Made by a program: the position numbers and the translations under genes. DNA of 64,000 nucleotides from assembly GCA_902762655.1 (NCBI GenBank), contig CACWOZ010000003.1:1-64000 (forward strand). The letters run 5' to 3'. How positions within the stretch are numbered: the first letter of the stretch is position 1; each line of letters opens with the position of its first letter. The notes beneath the pieces are model-generated. The model saw only the letters and a list, made by a program, of their open reading frames with translations, had not been told where the DNA came from and made no database searches. This DNA comes from an uncultured Bacteroidia bacterium (GTDB taxonomy: Bacteria > Bacteroidota > Bacteroidia > Bacteroidales > UBA932). Positions 45,315 to 57,207 of this stretch are shown here, in pieces.

Positions 45315-45320
45315 TTTGGT

Positions 45321-45352
45321 TAAATTTGTCGTCGACTTGTTATGCAAAGATA
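45321..45352. promoter_or_regulatory. Divergent -7 boxes of tdk and rsmI
   Basis: Plus-strand TAAATTTG (45321-45328) faces rsmI and minus-strand TATCTTTG (45345-45352) faces tdk. The boxes point towards each other, so the two leaders would overlap by some bases. Confidence 0.55.
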
Positions 45353-45369
45353 AGAATAAGTCACGTTTT

Positions 45370-46080
45370 ATGAAAGGAAAACTTTACATCGTGCCTACCC
45401 CGGTGGGAAACCTTGAAGACATGACCTTCAGGGCTGTGGAGATATTGAAAGAGGCGGATCTGATCCTGGCCGAGGATACCCGTACCAGTTCGGTTCTCCT
45501 TGATCATTACGGCATTAAGCGGCCCTTGCAGTCGCATCACAAGTTCAACGAACACCAGACCGCCGAGCGCGTAAAGGAAATCATCCTCGCCGGAAAAAAC
45601 GTCGCCCTTGTCAGCGATGCCGGTACTCCCGGCATCTCGGATCCAGGCTTCCTGCTCGCACGCACCTGTGCGGAAGAAGGAATAGAAGTTCAGACTCTGC
45701 CTGGCGCCACCGCCTGCATCCCGGCCATAGTCTCGTCCGGCCTGCCCTGCGACCGCTTCTGCTTCGAGGGTTTCCTTCCTCAGAAAAAGGGTCGGCAGAC
45801 CTTACTTCAGTCCCTGGCCTCCGAGCCCCGGACTATGGTTTTTTATGAATCCCCCCGTCGCCTGGTGAAGACTCTTGAGCAGTTCGCCGAGGTTTTCGGG
45901 CCGGACAGGCAGTGCAGCGTCGCGAGGGAGATTTCCAAAGTCCACGAAGAGCATGTCCGCGGCACACTGGCGGATGTATTCGCACATTTTTCCGCCACCG
46001 AGCCCAAGGGTGAGATAGTCATTGTCGTGGCAGGGGCTGTCATCGAAAAAGGAGAGCACAGGAACAAGTATAAAGATTGA
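45370..46080 (+). CDS. rsmI: 16S rRNA (cytidine1402-2'-O)-methyltransferase
   Basis: RsmI of 236 residues methylates C1402 of 16S rRNA. It starts [16 protein letters not shown] and shows [22 protein letters not shown] and [12 protein letters not shown], the tetrapyrrole-methylase fold. The protein is shorter than E. coli RsmI, mainly at the C-terminus after the [10 protein letters not shown] strand. The ATG at 45370 is the first matching the family N-terminus; the frame is open further upstream across tdk. Confidence 0.93.
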   Translation: MKGKLYIVPTPVGNLEDMTFRAVEILKEADLILAEDTRTSSVLLDHYGIKRPLQSHHKFNEHQTAERVKEIILAGKNVALVSDAGTPGISDPGFLLARTCAEEGIEVQTLPGATACIPAIVSSGLPCDRFCFEGFLPQKKGRQTLLQSLASEPRTMVFYESPRRLVKTLEQFAEVFGPDRQCSVAREISKVHEEHVRGTLADVFAHFSATEPKGEIVIVVAGAVIEKGEHRNKYKD

Positions 46081-46095
46081 GGGGAGGGTCCAGCC

Positions 46096-47043
46096 ATGAA
46101 ATCATCATTCAAGACGGGGGCGATAGCCCTCGCTTTTCTCGTCCTCGGATTCGAGTTGGCGATGTTTGTGCATCGGGCCGCAGTCGAGCGTGTGGTTGCC
46201 AACCGCGATAAGCCGGATACGGTCTTTTTAGAGGCTCCGCCCCTAAAGTACCCTGCGGCTCCCGGTCTACCGACATCGCCGCAAAGCGGCTCCGTCCCGA
46301 CCTCCGCCGGGCGCTCTGAGGAGCGCCTTATCATGCCTGAAATGTCGTCGCACACAGACACTTCCGCCACCCGGATAAAGACCAGCAGGTTGCGGGTGGC
46401 GAATCATGAACCCAGGGCCAGGGCGATGTATGAGGCGGCGCCGCAGAGGCGGGTGGAGAGTTTTCGTTTCAATCCTAATACCGTGAGTATAGAGGAGTTA
46501 TGCCGTCTTGGATTCACCGAAAAGCAGGCGCAGTCTATAATCAATTACCGCGAAAAGGGCGGGCGGTTCAGGCGCAAGAGCGATTTCGCTAAGAGTTACG
46601 TGGTGGCGGATTCTGTGTTCAAGCGTCTGGAGCCCTTCATCGACATCCCGAAAATCGACATCAACAAGGCAGATTCCGCAGCATTCGACAGCCTGCCTGG
46701 AATCGGCGGCTGGTTCGCCCACAAGATGGTGGAGTATCGGGAGCAGCTTCACGGTTACAGTTGCCCGGAGCAATTGATGGAGATCTATCGTTTCGATCAG
46801 GAGAAGTTCGACGGCCTGAAAGATTTGATAATCTGCTCTCCTGCAGAGCCTTATCCTTTCTGGTCCGGCACGCAGGAAGACATCCGCAACCATCCTCACA
46901 TCCGCAACTGGCAGACTGCCCGCGACATAGCTTTCTACCGGGACCACAATCCTCCGGAAAACCTCACGGTTGATGGCTTGCTGCAGGCCGGAATAATCAC
47001 CGAGGAACAGACAGAACGTCTCCGCCGTTGCCGCCTGAAATAG
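46096..47043 (+). CDS. Membrane-anchored helix-hairpin-helix (ComEA-like) protein with repeat-derived linker
   Basis: Protein of 315 residues with an N-terminal membrane segment (GAIALAFLVLGFELAMFV), a disordered linker (about 40-115) and several helix-hairpin-helix units (about 120-315), for example NPNTVSIEELCRLGFTEKQA and INKADSAAFDSLPGIGGWFA. HHH repeats bind DNA without sequence specificity; ComEA relatives act in DNA uptake, but this role is unproven here. The linker DNA (46225-46327) consists of palindromic repeats also found between genes. Confidence 0.8.
   Translation: MKSSFKTGAIALAFLVLGFELAMFVHRAAVERVVANRDKPDTVFLEAPPLKYPAAPGLPTSPQSGSVPTSAGRSEERLIMPEMSSHTDTSATRIKTSRLRVANHEPRARAMYEAAPQRRVESFRFNPNTVSIEELCRLGFTEKQAQSIINYREKGGRFRRKSDFAKSYVVADSVFKRLEPFIDIPKIDINKADSAAFDSLPGIGGWFAHKMVEYREQLHGYSCPEQLMEIYRFDQEKFDGLKDLIICSPAEPYPFWSGTQEDIRNHPHIRNWQTARDIAFYRDHNPPENLTVDGLLQAGIITEEQTERLRRCRLK
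46225..46253 (-). repeat. TTTAGGGGC palindromic repeat inside the HHH gene
   Basis: On the minus strand these 29 bases match 63130-63158 at 27 positions; the core is the stem TTTAGGGGC/GCCTCTAAA. Two more perfect hairpins follow: GCCGC/GCGGC (46278-46290) and GGCGCTC/GAGCGCC (46310-46327). All are read in frame in the linker. Confidence 0.8.
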
Positions 47044-47084
47044 CGCATGGCAGATATATCGCTGATAATCAGCATATTAAATAT

Positions 47085-47116
47085 AAGCCTCCCCTGGAAA
47101 ACAAGAGGGGAGGCTT
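47085..47116. repeat. CCTCCCC palindromic repeat between convergent genes
   Basis: AAGCCTCCCCT (47085-47095) and AGGGGAGGCTT (47106-47116) are perfect 11-bp arms. The TGGAAAA loop and trailing TGTGG are shared with the repeat inside rsmG. Between two converging genes it could act as a terminator. Confidence 0.75.
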
Positions 47117-47150
47117 GTGGTTAAATGGTTGAAATTCAGTTAGTTGACCG

Positions 47151-47178
47151 CCACGGCCCAGAAGCCACGGCCCGGAAG
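47151..47178. repeat. 14-bp tandem duplication
   Basis: Two adjacent copies of CCACGGCCC(A/G)GAAG, 13 of 14 bases identical, immediately beyond the trpS stop codon. Confidence 0.7.
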
Positions 47179-49358
<2,180 letters not shown>

Positions 49359-49398
49359 AATGAATGTTATTAATTGTTCTAGGGCTTATGCCCGAAGG

Positions 49399-49427
49399 CA
49401 AATATAGGTAAAAAATGTTTAACTTTG
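49399..49427. promoter_or_regulatory. Divergent -7 boxes of recA and rlmN
   Basis: Minus-strand TATATTTG (49399-49406) serves recA; plus-strand TAACTTTG (49420-49427) ends 7 nt before the rlmN ATG. Confidence 0.65.
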
Positions 49428-49434
49428 CCTTGAT

Positions 49435-50448
49435 ATGGAAAAGTTACTTGGCAAATCTCCGGCAGAACTCGGGACGGTCGCTCTCAACTGCGGCCTCAAG
49501 CCTTTCGTGGCCAAACAGATAGCCCGCTGGCTCTATGTTTCAAAGGTCCGTTCCATCGACGAAATGACCAACATCTCCAAAGAAGGGAGAGAAACATTGA
49601 AACGCTGCTACGACCTGGGTGTCTCGGCGCCCATAGGCAAGGCGGAAAGCAGCGACGGCACGCTGAAGTACCTTTTCAAAGTGCAGAATTCCGCGATAGA
49701 ATCCGTAGTGATCCCGGACGGCGACCGCAGCACCCTCTGCGTATCTTCGCAGGCCGGATGCCGCATGAACTGCAAGTTCTGCATGACCGGCCGTGGAGGC
49801 TTCAAGGGCCAGCCTCTGGCAGGCGACATCCTCAATCAGTTCGTGTCGGTTGACGCGCCCGATAAACTTACCAATGCCGTGTTCATGGGGATGGGCGAGC
49901 CTCTCGACAATTACGATCAGGTATCCAGGGCGATAGAGGTGCTTACCGCGGACTGGGGCTTTGCCTGGAGCCCGAAGCGGATAACTGTCTCGAGCATAGG
50001 CGTTTTGCCCAATTTGAAAAGATATCTCGACGAACAGAAAACTCATCTGGCCATAAGTTTGCATAATCCTTTCAGCGAGGAGAGGGCGGAGTTCATGCCG
50101 GTAGAGAAGGCCTGGCCCATCAGCAAGGTGGTGGAACTCATCCGCCAGTACGACTGGACCGGCCAGCGCAGGGTGAGTTTCGAGTACACGATGTTCGCGG
50201 GATGGAACGACTCCAAGCGCCATGCGGACGCTCTTATCCGCCTGCTGAAGGGGATGGAGTGCAGGGTGAACCTGATCCGCTTCCACAAAATTCCGGATTT
50301 TCCCTACGATAGTTCGCCCCGACAGGTGATGGAGGCCTTCCGGGACCGACTCTCCTCGAACGGGATCACCTGCACCATCAGGGCATCGCGCGGAGAGGAT
50401 ATCCTGGCCGCCTGCGGCCTGCTCGCCGGGCAGGTGGAAAACGTATAG
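49435..50448 (+). CDS. rlmN: Dual-specificity 23S rRNA/tRNA (adenine-C2)-methyltransferase RlmN
   Basis: Radical SAM enzyme of 337 residues methylating C2 of A2503 in 23S rRNA and A37 in some tRNAs. The iron-sulfur motif is CRMNCKFC near residue 104-111; MGMGEPLDNY near 150 and a C-terminal Cys (AACGLL near 329) serve the two-cysteine mechanism. The N-terminal accessory domain contains the RNA-binding segment FVAKQIARWLY. Confidence 0.94.
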   Translation: MEKLLGKSPAELGTVALNCGLKPFVAKQIARWLYVSKVRSIDEMTNISKEGRETLKRCYDLGVSAPIGKAESSDGTLKYLFKVQNSAIESVVIPDGDRSTLCVSSQAGCRMNCKFCMTGRGGFKGQPLAGDILNQFVSVDAPDKLTNAVFMGMGEPLDNYDQVSRAIEVLTADWGFAWSPKRITVSSIGVLPNLKRYLDEQKTHLAISLHNPFSEERAEFMPVEKAWPISKVVELIRQYDWTGQRRVSFEYTMFAGWNDSKRHADALIRLLKGMECRVNLIRFHKIPDFPYDSSPRQVMEAFRDRLSSNGITCTIRASRGEDILAACGLLAGQVENV

Positions 50449-50458
50449 GTGAAAGATT

Positions 50459-52900
50459 ATGAACAGACTTAAATATATCGCAGTTGTACTGCTGCTTCTG
50501 CTGCCATTTGCGGCGCAGGGGCAGAGGCAATATCGCAGGCATACGGACTACAAAAAACAGACAACGGTAAGGCTGGCGGCCACCAGCACCGATCCTGATA
50601 CCGATTCTCTCGTGTTCCTCAGGATGCGGGAGAGAATGGACAAGGTGCGCAAGGACCAGCACCGTCCTACCGTAGCTCTCGTCCTCAGCGGGGGCGGTGC
50701 GAAGGGAGCAGCTCAGGTGAGCATACTCAAAGCCCTGGAAGAGAGGCAGATACCCATAGATATGGTTTTAGGCACCAGCATAGGTGGCCTTATAGGAGGT
50801 CTGTACTCCATAGGATACACGGCGGATGAGCTGGATTCCCTGGTCCGGAACATGGACTGGGACAAGGTCCTGTCGGACAATGTAAATCAGGATTTTGTTT
50901 CCTACAACAAAAAGATGCGCCAGCAGCGCTATCTGGTCTCGATACCCTTCCATTATGCAAAGGAAGATTTCGTATCGAAGGTAGGGGAAGGAGTTATCAT
51001 GTCGGCCCGCAGGAAAGGGCTGCACCTCAGTGCTGCCCAGGAAGATGAACTCGTGAACGGAGCGGCCGCAACCACCAGCTTCAACAGCCTGCCGGCAGGC
51101 TATGCATACGGCCTCAATGTGAACAACCTTATATCTTCGCTGACGGTGGATTATCATGATTCCCTGGATTTCATGTCCCTTCCCATCCCGTTTGTATGCG
51201 TGGCCTCCGATGTAGTGTCCTGCAAAGCCAAATACTGGACTTCCGGCCCGCTTGCCACCGCCATGCGTTCCACAATGTCGATTCCCGTGATGTTCGAGCC
51301 TGTCCGTTATCAGGACATGATTCTGATCGACGGAGGCACCAGGAACAATTACCCGTCCGACGTTGCGAGGGCTATGGGTGCGGATATAGTGCTCGGAATT
51401 GTCCTGGCGGACGCCGACCTGTCTTATGCCCAGATAAACAATATAATGGATTTGGTGATGCAGGTATCCGACATGCTCGGGCGCGAGGCATATGTGGGCA
51501 ACGTGCGCCAGTCCGACGTCATCATCCGGCCGGACCTTACCGGTTTCAATATGTTGAGTTTCAGCACAGAAGATATAGGCGACATTATCCGTAGGGGTGA
51601 GGACGCCGTGTTGGCGAACAAGAAAGAACTGGATGATCTGAAAGCCAGAGTTGGAACTGCACCCACTAAACTGCAGGCTCCCAAGGCAATCAACATAAAC
51701 AGGCAGGCGGTAAAGATTAACGAGATAAGATTCAGTGGAGTTGATGACCGTGATGCGAAGTACCTCCGCAAGCAGATTTCCATAAAGGAAGGCGATGAAG
51801 TCATGGCTCAGCAGCTGGAAGAAGCCACCTCCCGGCTTTTCTCACTGGATGCCTTAGAGGCGGTGAAGTATCAATTGTCGAAGGACGGGGAAGGATACAT
51901 ACTCACATTCAACTGCAGCAAAGGCCCCGTACACCGCATCGGCGTTGCCGGCAGGGCGGACAGCGAAGAGTTCGTGGCCGCCATGGTAAACCTGGGGCTC
52001 AATGTCAACAAACTGCGTGGTGCCCGCTTCGATTTCGAAGGCCGCCTCGGCTCGCACTGGTACGGTCAGGCAAAGTACTCTTATACTTCTCCCAGGTTCC
52101 CTACATTGAACATGTCGATAACAGGCGGGCATACCAATGCCACCATCAGCCGGGACGAGTATAACTACCTGGCAGGTTATTCGGTGTTCAAGTACGACGC
52201 ATTCCTTTCCGGGATCCAGTTGGAGACTTTCGATTTCAACAGCGGATTCCGCTACGAGGAATACAACGTCAACTCGTGGCTTACGGATTCCGGCACAGCT
52301 GTTCCCAAAAACCAGCTCCAGCTTCTCAGCAAGGGCTACTGCTCGCTGTATGCATCCCTGCGCCGATATACCCTGGACGATCTTTACTTCCCTTCCAGGG
52401 GATTGAATATCGGGACAAACATCCAATTGCTTCCGTGGTCGGGCTCTACCAAGGTAATGGGCCTTGACGTCAAGACCGTTTTCCGTCTGAATGACTGGCT
52501 GAGCCTGCTTCCGTCGTTCTATATGAGGTCCATTATCGACAAGGCGTCGAACAATATGTTCATCGCCAATTACGTGGGCGGAGTGATGCCGGGGCGCTAT
52601 ATCGACAGCCAGATTCCTTTTGCAGGCTTCAATTATGCCACGCTAGCCAAGGATTTCGTAATGGTTCTCAATCTGGATTTCCGCGCCAGACTGGCCAAGA
52701 ATTTCTATGCCACCCTGCAGGGAGGGTACTTCAACGACAATGATGGCATGCCGAATGAGTTCAGGGACTTGAAACCTACATATTTAGGCCTTGCCGGGGA
52801 GTTGGCATACGATTCCCTTATCGGTCCTGTCAGAGCGCGTTTACAGTGGTCGGATTACCGTGGCTGGTCGGCTTACGTTGGCGTTGGTTTTGATTTTTAG
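50459..52900 (+). CDS. Patatin-like phospholipase with POTRA and BamA-like barrel
   Basis: Protein of 813 residues with a signal peptide (VVLLLLLPFAAQG). The patatin domain (about 70-330) has the oxyanion loop SGGGAKG, nucleophile Ser107 in GTSIGG and Asp near 291 in IDGGTRNN. A POTRA-like domain (about 410-490) and a C-terminal barrel ending in aromatic strands (YVGVGFDF) follow. This is the PlpD type Vd architecture, where the lipase is exported by its own barrel. It follows rlmN by 10 bases and recX follows by 4. Substrate unknown. Confidence 0.9.
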   Translation: MNRLKYIAVVLLLLLPFAAQGQRQYRRHTDYKKQTTVRLAATSTDPDTDSLVFLRMRERMDKVRKDQHRPTVALVLSGGGAKGAAQVSILKALEERQIPIDMVLGTSIGGLIGGLYSIGYTADELDSLVRNMDWDKVLSDNVNQDFVSYNKKMRQQRYLVSIPFHYAKEDFVSKVGEGVIMSARRKGLHLSAAQEDELVNGAAATTSFNSLPAGYAYGLNVNNLISSLTVDYHDSLDFMSLPIPFVCVASDVVSCKAKYWTSGPLATAMRSTMSIPVMFEPVRYQDMILIDGGTRNNYPSDVARAMGADIVLGIVLADADLSYAQINNIMDLVMQVSDMLGREAYVGNVRQSDVIIRPDLTGFNMLSFSTEDIGDIIRRGEDAVLANKKELDDLKARVGTAPTKLQAPKAININRQAVKINEIRFSGVDDRDAKYLRKQISIKEGDEVMAQQLEEATSRLFSLDALEAVKYQLSKDGEGYILTFNCSKGPVHRIGVAGRADSEEFVAAMVNLGLNVNKLRGARFDFEGRLGSHWYGQAKYSYTSPRFPTLNMSITGGHTNATISRDEYNYLAGYSVFKYDAFLSGIQLETFDFNSGFRYEEYNVNSWLTDSGTAVPKNQLQLLSKGYCSLYASLRRYTLDDLYFPSRGLNIGTNIQLLPWSGSTKVMGLDVKTVFRLNDWLSLLPSFYMRSIIDKASNNMFIANYVGGVMPGRYIDSQIPFAGFNYATLAKDFVMVLNLDFRARLAKNFYATLQGGYFNDNDGMPNEFRDLKPTYLGLAGELAYDSLIGPVRARLQWSDYRGWSAYVGVGFDF

Positions 52901-52904
52901 TGCC

Positions 52905-53369
52905 ATGGACAATCAGCAACAGGATGTTTTATCCCTATTGCAGGGCCAGTGCGCCAAGCGGGAGTATTGCGTAGGTGATATCCGGCGCAAGGCGCTGGAA
53001 AAACTGGAAGGGAACCGCGAAGCGGCTGAAGAAGTGGTTGCTGCGCTGGTGGCTGACAAATTCGTGGATGATGCCCGCTATGCATCCGCATTCGCCCGCG
53101 AGAAAGCATCCCTGCAGGGCTGGGGCCCTATAAAGATTCGTTTCCAACTACGTGCCAAGGGCATCTCCGACGCCGAAATTTCCTCTGCTCTCGAAGAAAT
53201 AGATTCCGACAAGGCGTCCGCCCGCCTGCAGAAACTTCTCGAGAACAAATGGCACTCTCTCCAGGACGACCCTCAAGGCCGCCTGAAACTCATTAAATTC
53301 GCCCTCACGAGAGGATATGAATACGAAGAAGTAGAAGCGCTTGTAAAACAAATAACTACTGTACAATGA
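52905..53369 (+). CDS. recX: Regulatory protein RecX
   Basis: Predicted 154-residue modulator of RecA filaments. Three-helix RecX repeats are visible: LEGNREAAEEVVAALVADKF with DDARYASAFAREKA, then IKIRFQLRAKGISDAEISSAL. It lies between the patatin and GH3 genes rather than beside recA, overlapping the GH3 start by 4 bases (ATGA). Start at 52905 after a 4-base gap. Confidence 0.88.
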   Translation: MDNQQQDVLSLLQGQCAKREYCVGDIRRKALEKLEGNREAAEEVVAALVADKFVDDARYASAFAREKASLQGWGPIKIRFQLRAKGISDAEISSALEEIDSDKASARLQKLLENKWHSLQDDPQGRLKLIKFALTRGYEYEEVEALVKQITTVQ

Positions 53370-56122
53370 AAGCCAGAGCCGTCATTTCCGCTATTCTTAT
53401 GCTTGCAGTCCTGATACCTTCGCAGGCAAAAACAGCTCCGGAAAAGAAATCCAAAATCTATCAGAAAGGCTGGATAGACCTAAACAAGAACGGCCGCATG
53501 GACGTGTATGAAGACCCTTCCGCTTCCATTGACGCCCGAATTGAAGATCTTCTCGGGCAGATGACCCTTGAGGAGAAGACCTGCCAGATGGTGACTCTCT
53601 ACGGCTACAAGCGCATCCTTGCCGACGACCTGCCCACTCCGGAATGGAAGAACAAGATATGGAAGGACGGAATAGGGGCGATAGACGAGCATCTTAATTC
53701 GTACGTCAATTCCAGGACAGTCCTTCACCCCGAAGAGAATCCTAATGTTTGGCCTGCATCCGCCCACGCCAAAGCCCTGAATATGGTGCAGCGCTTCTTC
53801 ATAGAGGAAACCCGTCTGGGCATTCCGGTGGACTTCACGGACGAAGGCATCCGTGGGGTAGAAGCATACAAGGCTACCAATTTCCCTACCCAGCTCGGCC
53901 TCGGGCATACATGGGACCGCGAGCTAATACGCGAGGTAGGCCGTATCACAGGGCAGGAGGCGCGGCTTCTCGGCTATACCAATGTCTACGCTCCTATTCT
54001 CGATGTAGGCCGCGACCAGCGCTGGGGCCGCTATGAAGAGGTTTACGGAGAGGATCCTTATCTGGTCGCCGAACTTGGAGTCCAGATGGTGAAGGGCCTT
54101 CAGGAAGATGGCGGCGTGGCCGCTACTGCCAAGCATTATCTTGGTTATTCCAACAACAAAGGCGCTCGCGAGGGAATGGCGAGGGTAGATCCTCAGATGT
54201 CCCCCCACGAGATGGAGAATGTGCATGTCTATCCATGGCGCGAAGTGATACGGAGGGTCGGGCTGATGGGTGCGATGAGCAGTTACAACGACTATGACGG
54301 CATACCCGTGCAGGGCAGCAGGTACTGGCTCTACGACCGCCTGCGCGGGGATTTCGGCTTCCGTGGATATGTCGTTTCCGACAGCGATGCGGTGGAGTAC
54401 CTCTACATGAAACATCGCACGGCAGCCGATATGAAGGAGGCTGTGCGCCAAAGCGTGGAGGCCGGGCTGAATGTGCGCTGCACTTTCCGCAGTCCGGACA
54501 GCTATGTGCTGCCTCTTCGCGAGCTGGTGGAGGAGGGCTCCCTTTCGATGGCCACCATAGATGAGCGCGTGAGGGATATCCTTCGCGTGAAGTTTACCGT
54601 CGGCCTCTTCGACCATCCTTATCAGGAAGATTATAAAACCGCCGATGCCGTTGTGGCGGGCCCGGAAAATGCAAAAGTTGCCCTCAGGGCTTCCCTGGAA
54701 TCGCTTGTGCTCCTCAAGAACAACGGGATTCTGCCTCTGGATGCCGCTTCGCTGGGTCGTGTGCTTGTGACCGGCCCCAATGCAGATGATACCGCCTATG
54801 CCAACCTGCACTATGGCCCCAGACATACCGACAATGTTTCGGTCTATGCGGGTCTGAAGAAGGCTCTTGAGGGGAAAGCAGAGGTGCGCTTTGTCAAAGG
54901 CTGCGAGGTGGTGGACAAGTCCTGGCCGGATTCGGAACTGATTCCAGTTGAGCCGGATGCGGAGGAGCAGGCCCAGATAGACGAGGCGGTAGAGGCTGCC
55001 CGCAATTCTGATCTGGTGATAGCCGTCGTGGGAGGAAACAGCCGCACCTGCGGAGAGAACCGCAGTCGCAGCAGCCTGGAACTTCCCGGGCATCAGAACC
55101 GCCTTCTGCAGGAGCTGAAGAAGACCGGCAAGCCGCTGGTAGTGGTGCTGGTGAACGGCCGTCCGCTTTCCATCAACTGGGCGGACCGCAACGCGGATGC
55201 CATCCTTGAGGCCTGGTATCCCGGGCAGTTCGGCGGAACCGCGGTTGCGATGGCCCTGCTGGGGGATTACAACCCCGGCGGAAAGCTTACCGTCACCTTC
55301 CCCAAGACCGTTGGCCAGATACCGTTCAATTTCCCATATAAGCCTAATTCACAGATAGATGCAGAAAATAAGCCGGGCCTCGACGGCACCCAGGCCCGCG
55401 TGAACGGAGCACTCTACAATTTCGGGTATGGCCTGAGTTATACTACTTTCAAGTACTCTAACCTCAGGCTTTCCAAGACTGCGGTCAAGCCTGGGGAAAG
55501 TGTCGAAGTGGCCGTCGATGTCACCAATACAGGGAGCCGCGATGGCGATGAAGTGGTGCAACTCTACCTGCACGACCGTGTCAGCTCCATTACCGTTTAC
55601 GAGAAGATGCTGCGCGGTTTCGAACGCGTGCACCTGAAAGCCGGGGAGACCAGGACTGTGCGCTTCACCCTTGGTCCTGAGGCATTCCTCGTCCTGGATG
55701 CTGACTTCAATCATGTCTTCGAAGCCGGAGAATACAATGTGATGGTCCGAGCCTCATCAACCGACATCGGCCTGCAGCAACGCCTGATAATGCTGAATCC
55801 GGATGGAAGTATGCCAAAGGGCTGCGGGTTGGCAGAGGATGGCCCGCTGCCGGTAGTCCTGAAAAGAGGAGATTTCGTCACCATCCCGGTAGATCAGGAA
55901 AAGGAGATCAAAGGAATAATGCTGGAGTGGGGGCCTGATTCAGATTGCGAAATCGACATCCAGACCACCTTTGGAGGGGGGCTCTACACCACCTGCGACC
56001 ATGCAAAGTTGCGTACCGGCAACTCGTTAGAGCGCCGCTTCGTCCCCGTGCGCGCTTCGGAACTGCGCATCCTGGTTACTTCCGGGTCGCTGGCAGTCGA
56101 TAAACTGACAGTGTTGTATTAG
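53366..56122 (+). CDS. GH3 beta-glycosidase
   Basis: Secreted glycoside hydrolase of 918 residues. After a signal peptide (MLAVLIPSQA) a short calcium-loop-like DLNKNGRMDVYED is followed by the GH3 N-terminal barrel with nucleophile Asp339 in YVVSDSDAVEYL, then the GH3 C-terminal domain with KNNGILPLD near 450 and a fibronectin III-like domain (about 700-770). The family covers beta-glucosidases and beta-xylosidases; the exact activity is undecided. It is coupled to recX and convergent with pdxA, overlapping by 4 bases. Confidence 0.92.
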   Translation: MKARAVISAILMLAVLIPSQAKTAPEKKSKIYQKGWIDLNKNGRMDVYEDPSASIDARIEDLLGQMTLEEKTCQMVTLYGYKRILADDLPTPEWKNKIWKDGIGAIDEHLNSYVNSRTVLHPEENPNVWPASAHAKALNMVQRFFIEETRLGIPVDFTDEGIRGVEAYKATNFPTQLGLGHTWDRELIREVGRITGQEARLLGYTNVYAPILDVGRDQRWGRYEEVYGEDPYLVAELGVQMVKGLQEDGGVAATAKHYLGYSNNKGAREGMARVDPQMSPHEMENVHVYPWREVIRRVGLMGAMSSYNDYDGIPVQGSRYWLYDRLRGDFGFRGYVVSDSDAVEYLYMKHRTAADMKEAVRQSVEAGLNVRCTFRSPDSYVLPLRELVEEGSLSMATIDERVRDILRVKFTVGLFDHPYQEDYKTADAVVAGPENAKVALRASLESLVLLKNNGILPLDAASLGRVLVTGPNADDTAYANLHYGPRHTDNVSVYAGLKKALEGKAEVRFVKGCEVVDKSWPDSELIPVEPDAEEQAQIDEAVEAARNSDLVIAVVGGNSRTCGENRSRSSLELPGHQNRLLQELKKTGKPLVVVLVNGRPLSINWADRNADAILEAWYPGQFGGTAVAMALLGDYNPGGKLTVTFPKTVGQIPFNFPYKPNSQIDAENKPGLDGTQARVNGALYNFGYGLSYTTFKYSNLRLSKTAVKPGESVEVAVDVTNTGSRDGDEVVQLYLHDRVSSITVYEKMLRGFERVHLKAGETRTVRFTLGPEAFLVLDADFNHVFEAGEYNVMVRASSTDIGLQQRLIMLNPDGSMPKGCGLAEDGPLPVVLKRGDFVTIPVDQEKEIKGIMLEWGPDSDCEIDIQTTFGGGLYTTCDHAKLRTGNSLERRFVPVRASELRILVTSGSLAVDKLTVLY

Positions 56123-57207
56123 GCGATCTGCGGTTTGCCGTTGCGGGGCTTGTCTTCATCGAGGGGCTTCTGCTCCTGCATCTTGCCATCCTGCAGGTTT
56201 TTCCAGTCCTTGCGGTGTTTCCAGATGTCGATAGCTGCAAATATGGCTGCACGCATCGAACGGGGATCCGCCTCGTCGCGGCCTGCGAGTTCGAAGGCAG
56301 TGCCGTGGTCGGGCGATGTACGCACCACGGGCAGGCCTGCGGTGTAGTTGACCCCGTCTTCGAAAGCAATCGCCTTGAAAGGTGCAAGCCCCTGGTCGTG
56401 GTACATTGCGAGGGTTGCATCGAATTGCTCGTAGTGCCCCATGCCGAAGTATCCGTCCGGCGAGAAAGGCCCGAAGGCGAGAATGCCGTCTTCGACAGCC
56501 TTCTGTATAGCAGGGATGATAATGGTCTGCTCCTCTGTTCCCAGCAGGCCGCTGTCTCCGCTGTGAGGGTTGAGGCTGAGCACTCCGATACGAGGGTTGT
56601 CGATGCCGAAATCCTGCTCCAGCGACTGCTTCATGAGGTGCAACTTGCTCAATATCTTTTCTTCGGTAATGGCCGTAGGCACATCTTTGAGAGGGATGTG
56701 CCCGGTGACCACGCCCACTTTCAGGCGCTCACTGATCATCAGCATGGTCACATCCTTCACTCCGAAGGCTTCCTGGAGGAATTCGGTGTGGCCGGGGAAT
56801 CCGAACCCCTCGGCAACTATCGCCTTCTTGTTTATGGGGCCCGTTACCAGCACGTCTATCGTACCGGCCTTCAGATCGCGCACAGCCCACTCGAGGGCGG
56901 TGATGGCAGCCTTAGCGGATTCTGCCGTTGCTCCGCCAGGTTCGGCATAAACGTTGTCCGGAAGACATCCCACTATATTTACGCGCTTCGGATGAGCCTC
57001 TGCGGCGGACGAAATGGCATTGGTATCCATCTGCTCGATTTCCGGGATGGATTTTCGGTAGAAGCTGAATATCTTGCTCGAACCGTAAACCACGGGCGTG
57101 AGCATATCGAGGATGCGGGGGTCGCTCAGTGCCTTGATGATGACTTCGTAACCTATTCCGTTGCTGTCGCCCTGGGTAATGCCTACTACAAGTTTATTAT
57201 CTTTCAT
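56119..57207 (-). CDS. pdxA: 4-hydroxythreonine-4-phosphate dehydrogenase
   Basis: Enzyme of the DXP-dependent pyridoxal phosphate pathway, 362 residues. Motifs: GITQGDSNGIGYEVI, TGPINKKA, the metal-binding GHTEFLQE, LNPHSGDSGLLG and YHDQGLAPFK, with TSPDHGTAFE near the end. A charged, Lys-rich tail of about 30 residues follows. It overlaps rnhA by 4 bases. Confidence 0.95.
   Translation of the reverse strand: MKDNKLVVGITQGDSNGIGYEVIIKALSDPRILDMLTPVVYGSSKIFSFYRKSIPEIEQMDTNAISSAAEAHPKRVNIVGCLPDNVYAEPGGATAESAKAAITALEWAVRDLKAGTIDVLVTGPINKKAIVAEGFGFPGHTEFLQEAFGVKDVTMLMISERLKVGVVTGHIPLKDVPTAITEEKILSKLHLMKQSLEQDFGIDNPRIGVLSLNPHSGDSGLLGTEEQTIIIPAIQKAVEDGILAFGPFSPDGYFGMGHYEQFDATLAMYHDQGLAPFKAIAFEDGVNYTAGLPVVRTSPDHGTAFELAGRDEADPRSMRAAIFAAIDIWKHRKDWKNLQDGKMQEQKPLDEDKPRNGKPQIA

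Noticed and set aside
53460..53520. Dockerin-like calcium loop at the start of the GH3 enzyme
   Set aside because: Only one loop is present and no paired repeat or cohesin was found. Such a loop occurs at the N-terminus of many GH3 proteins.
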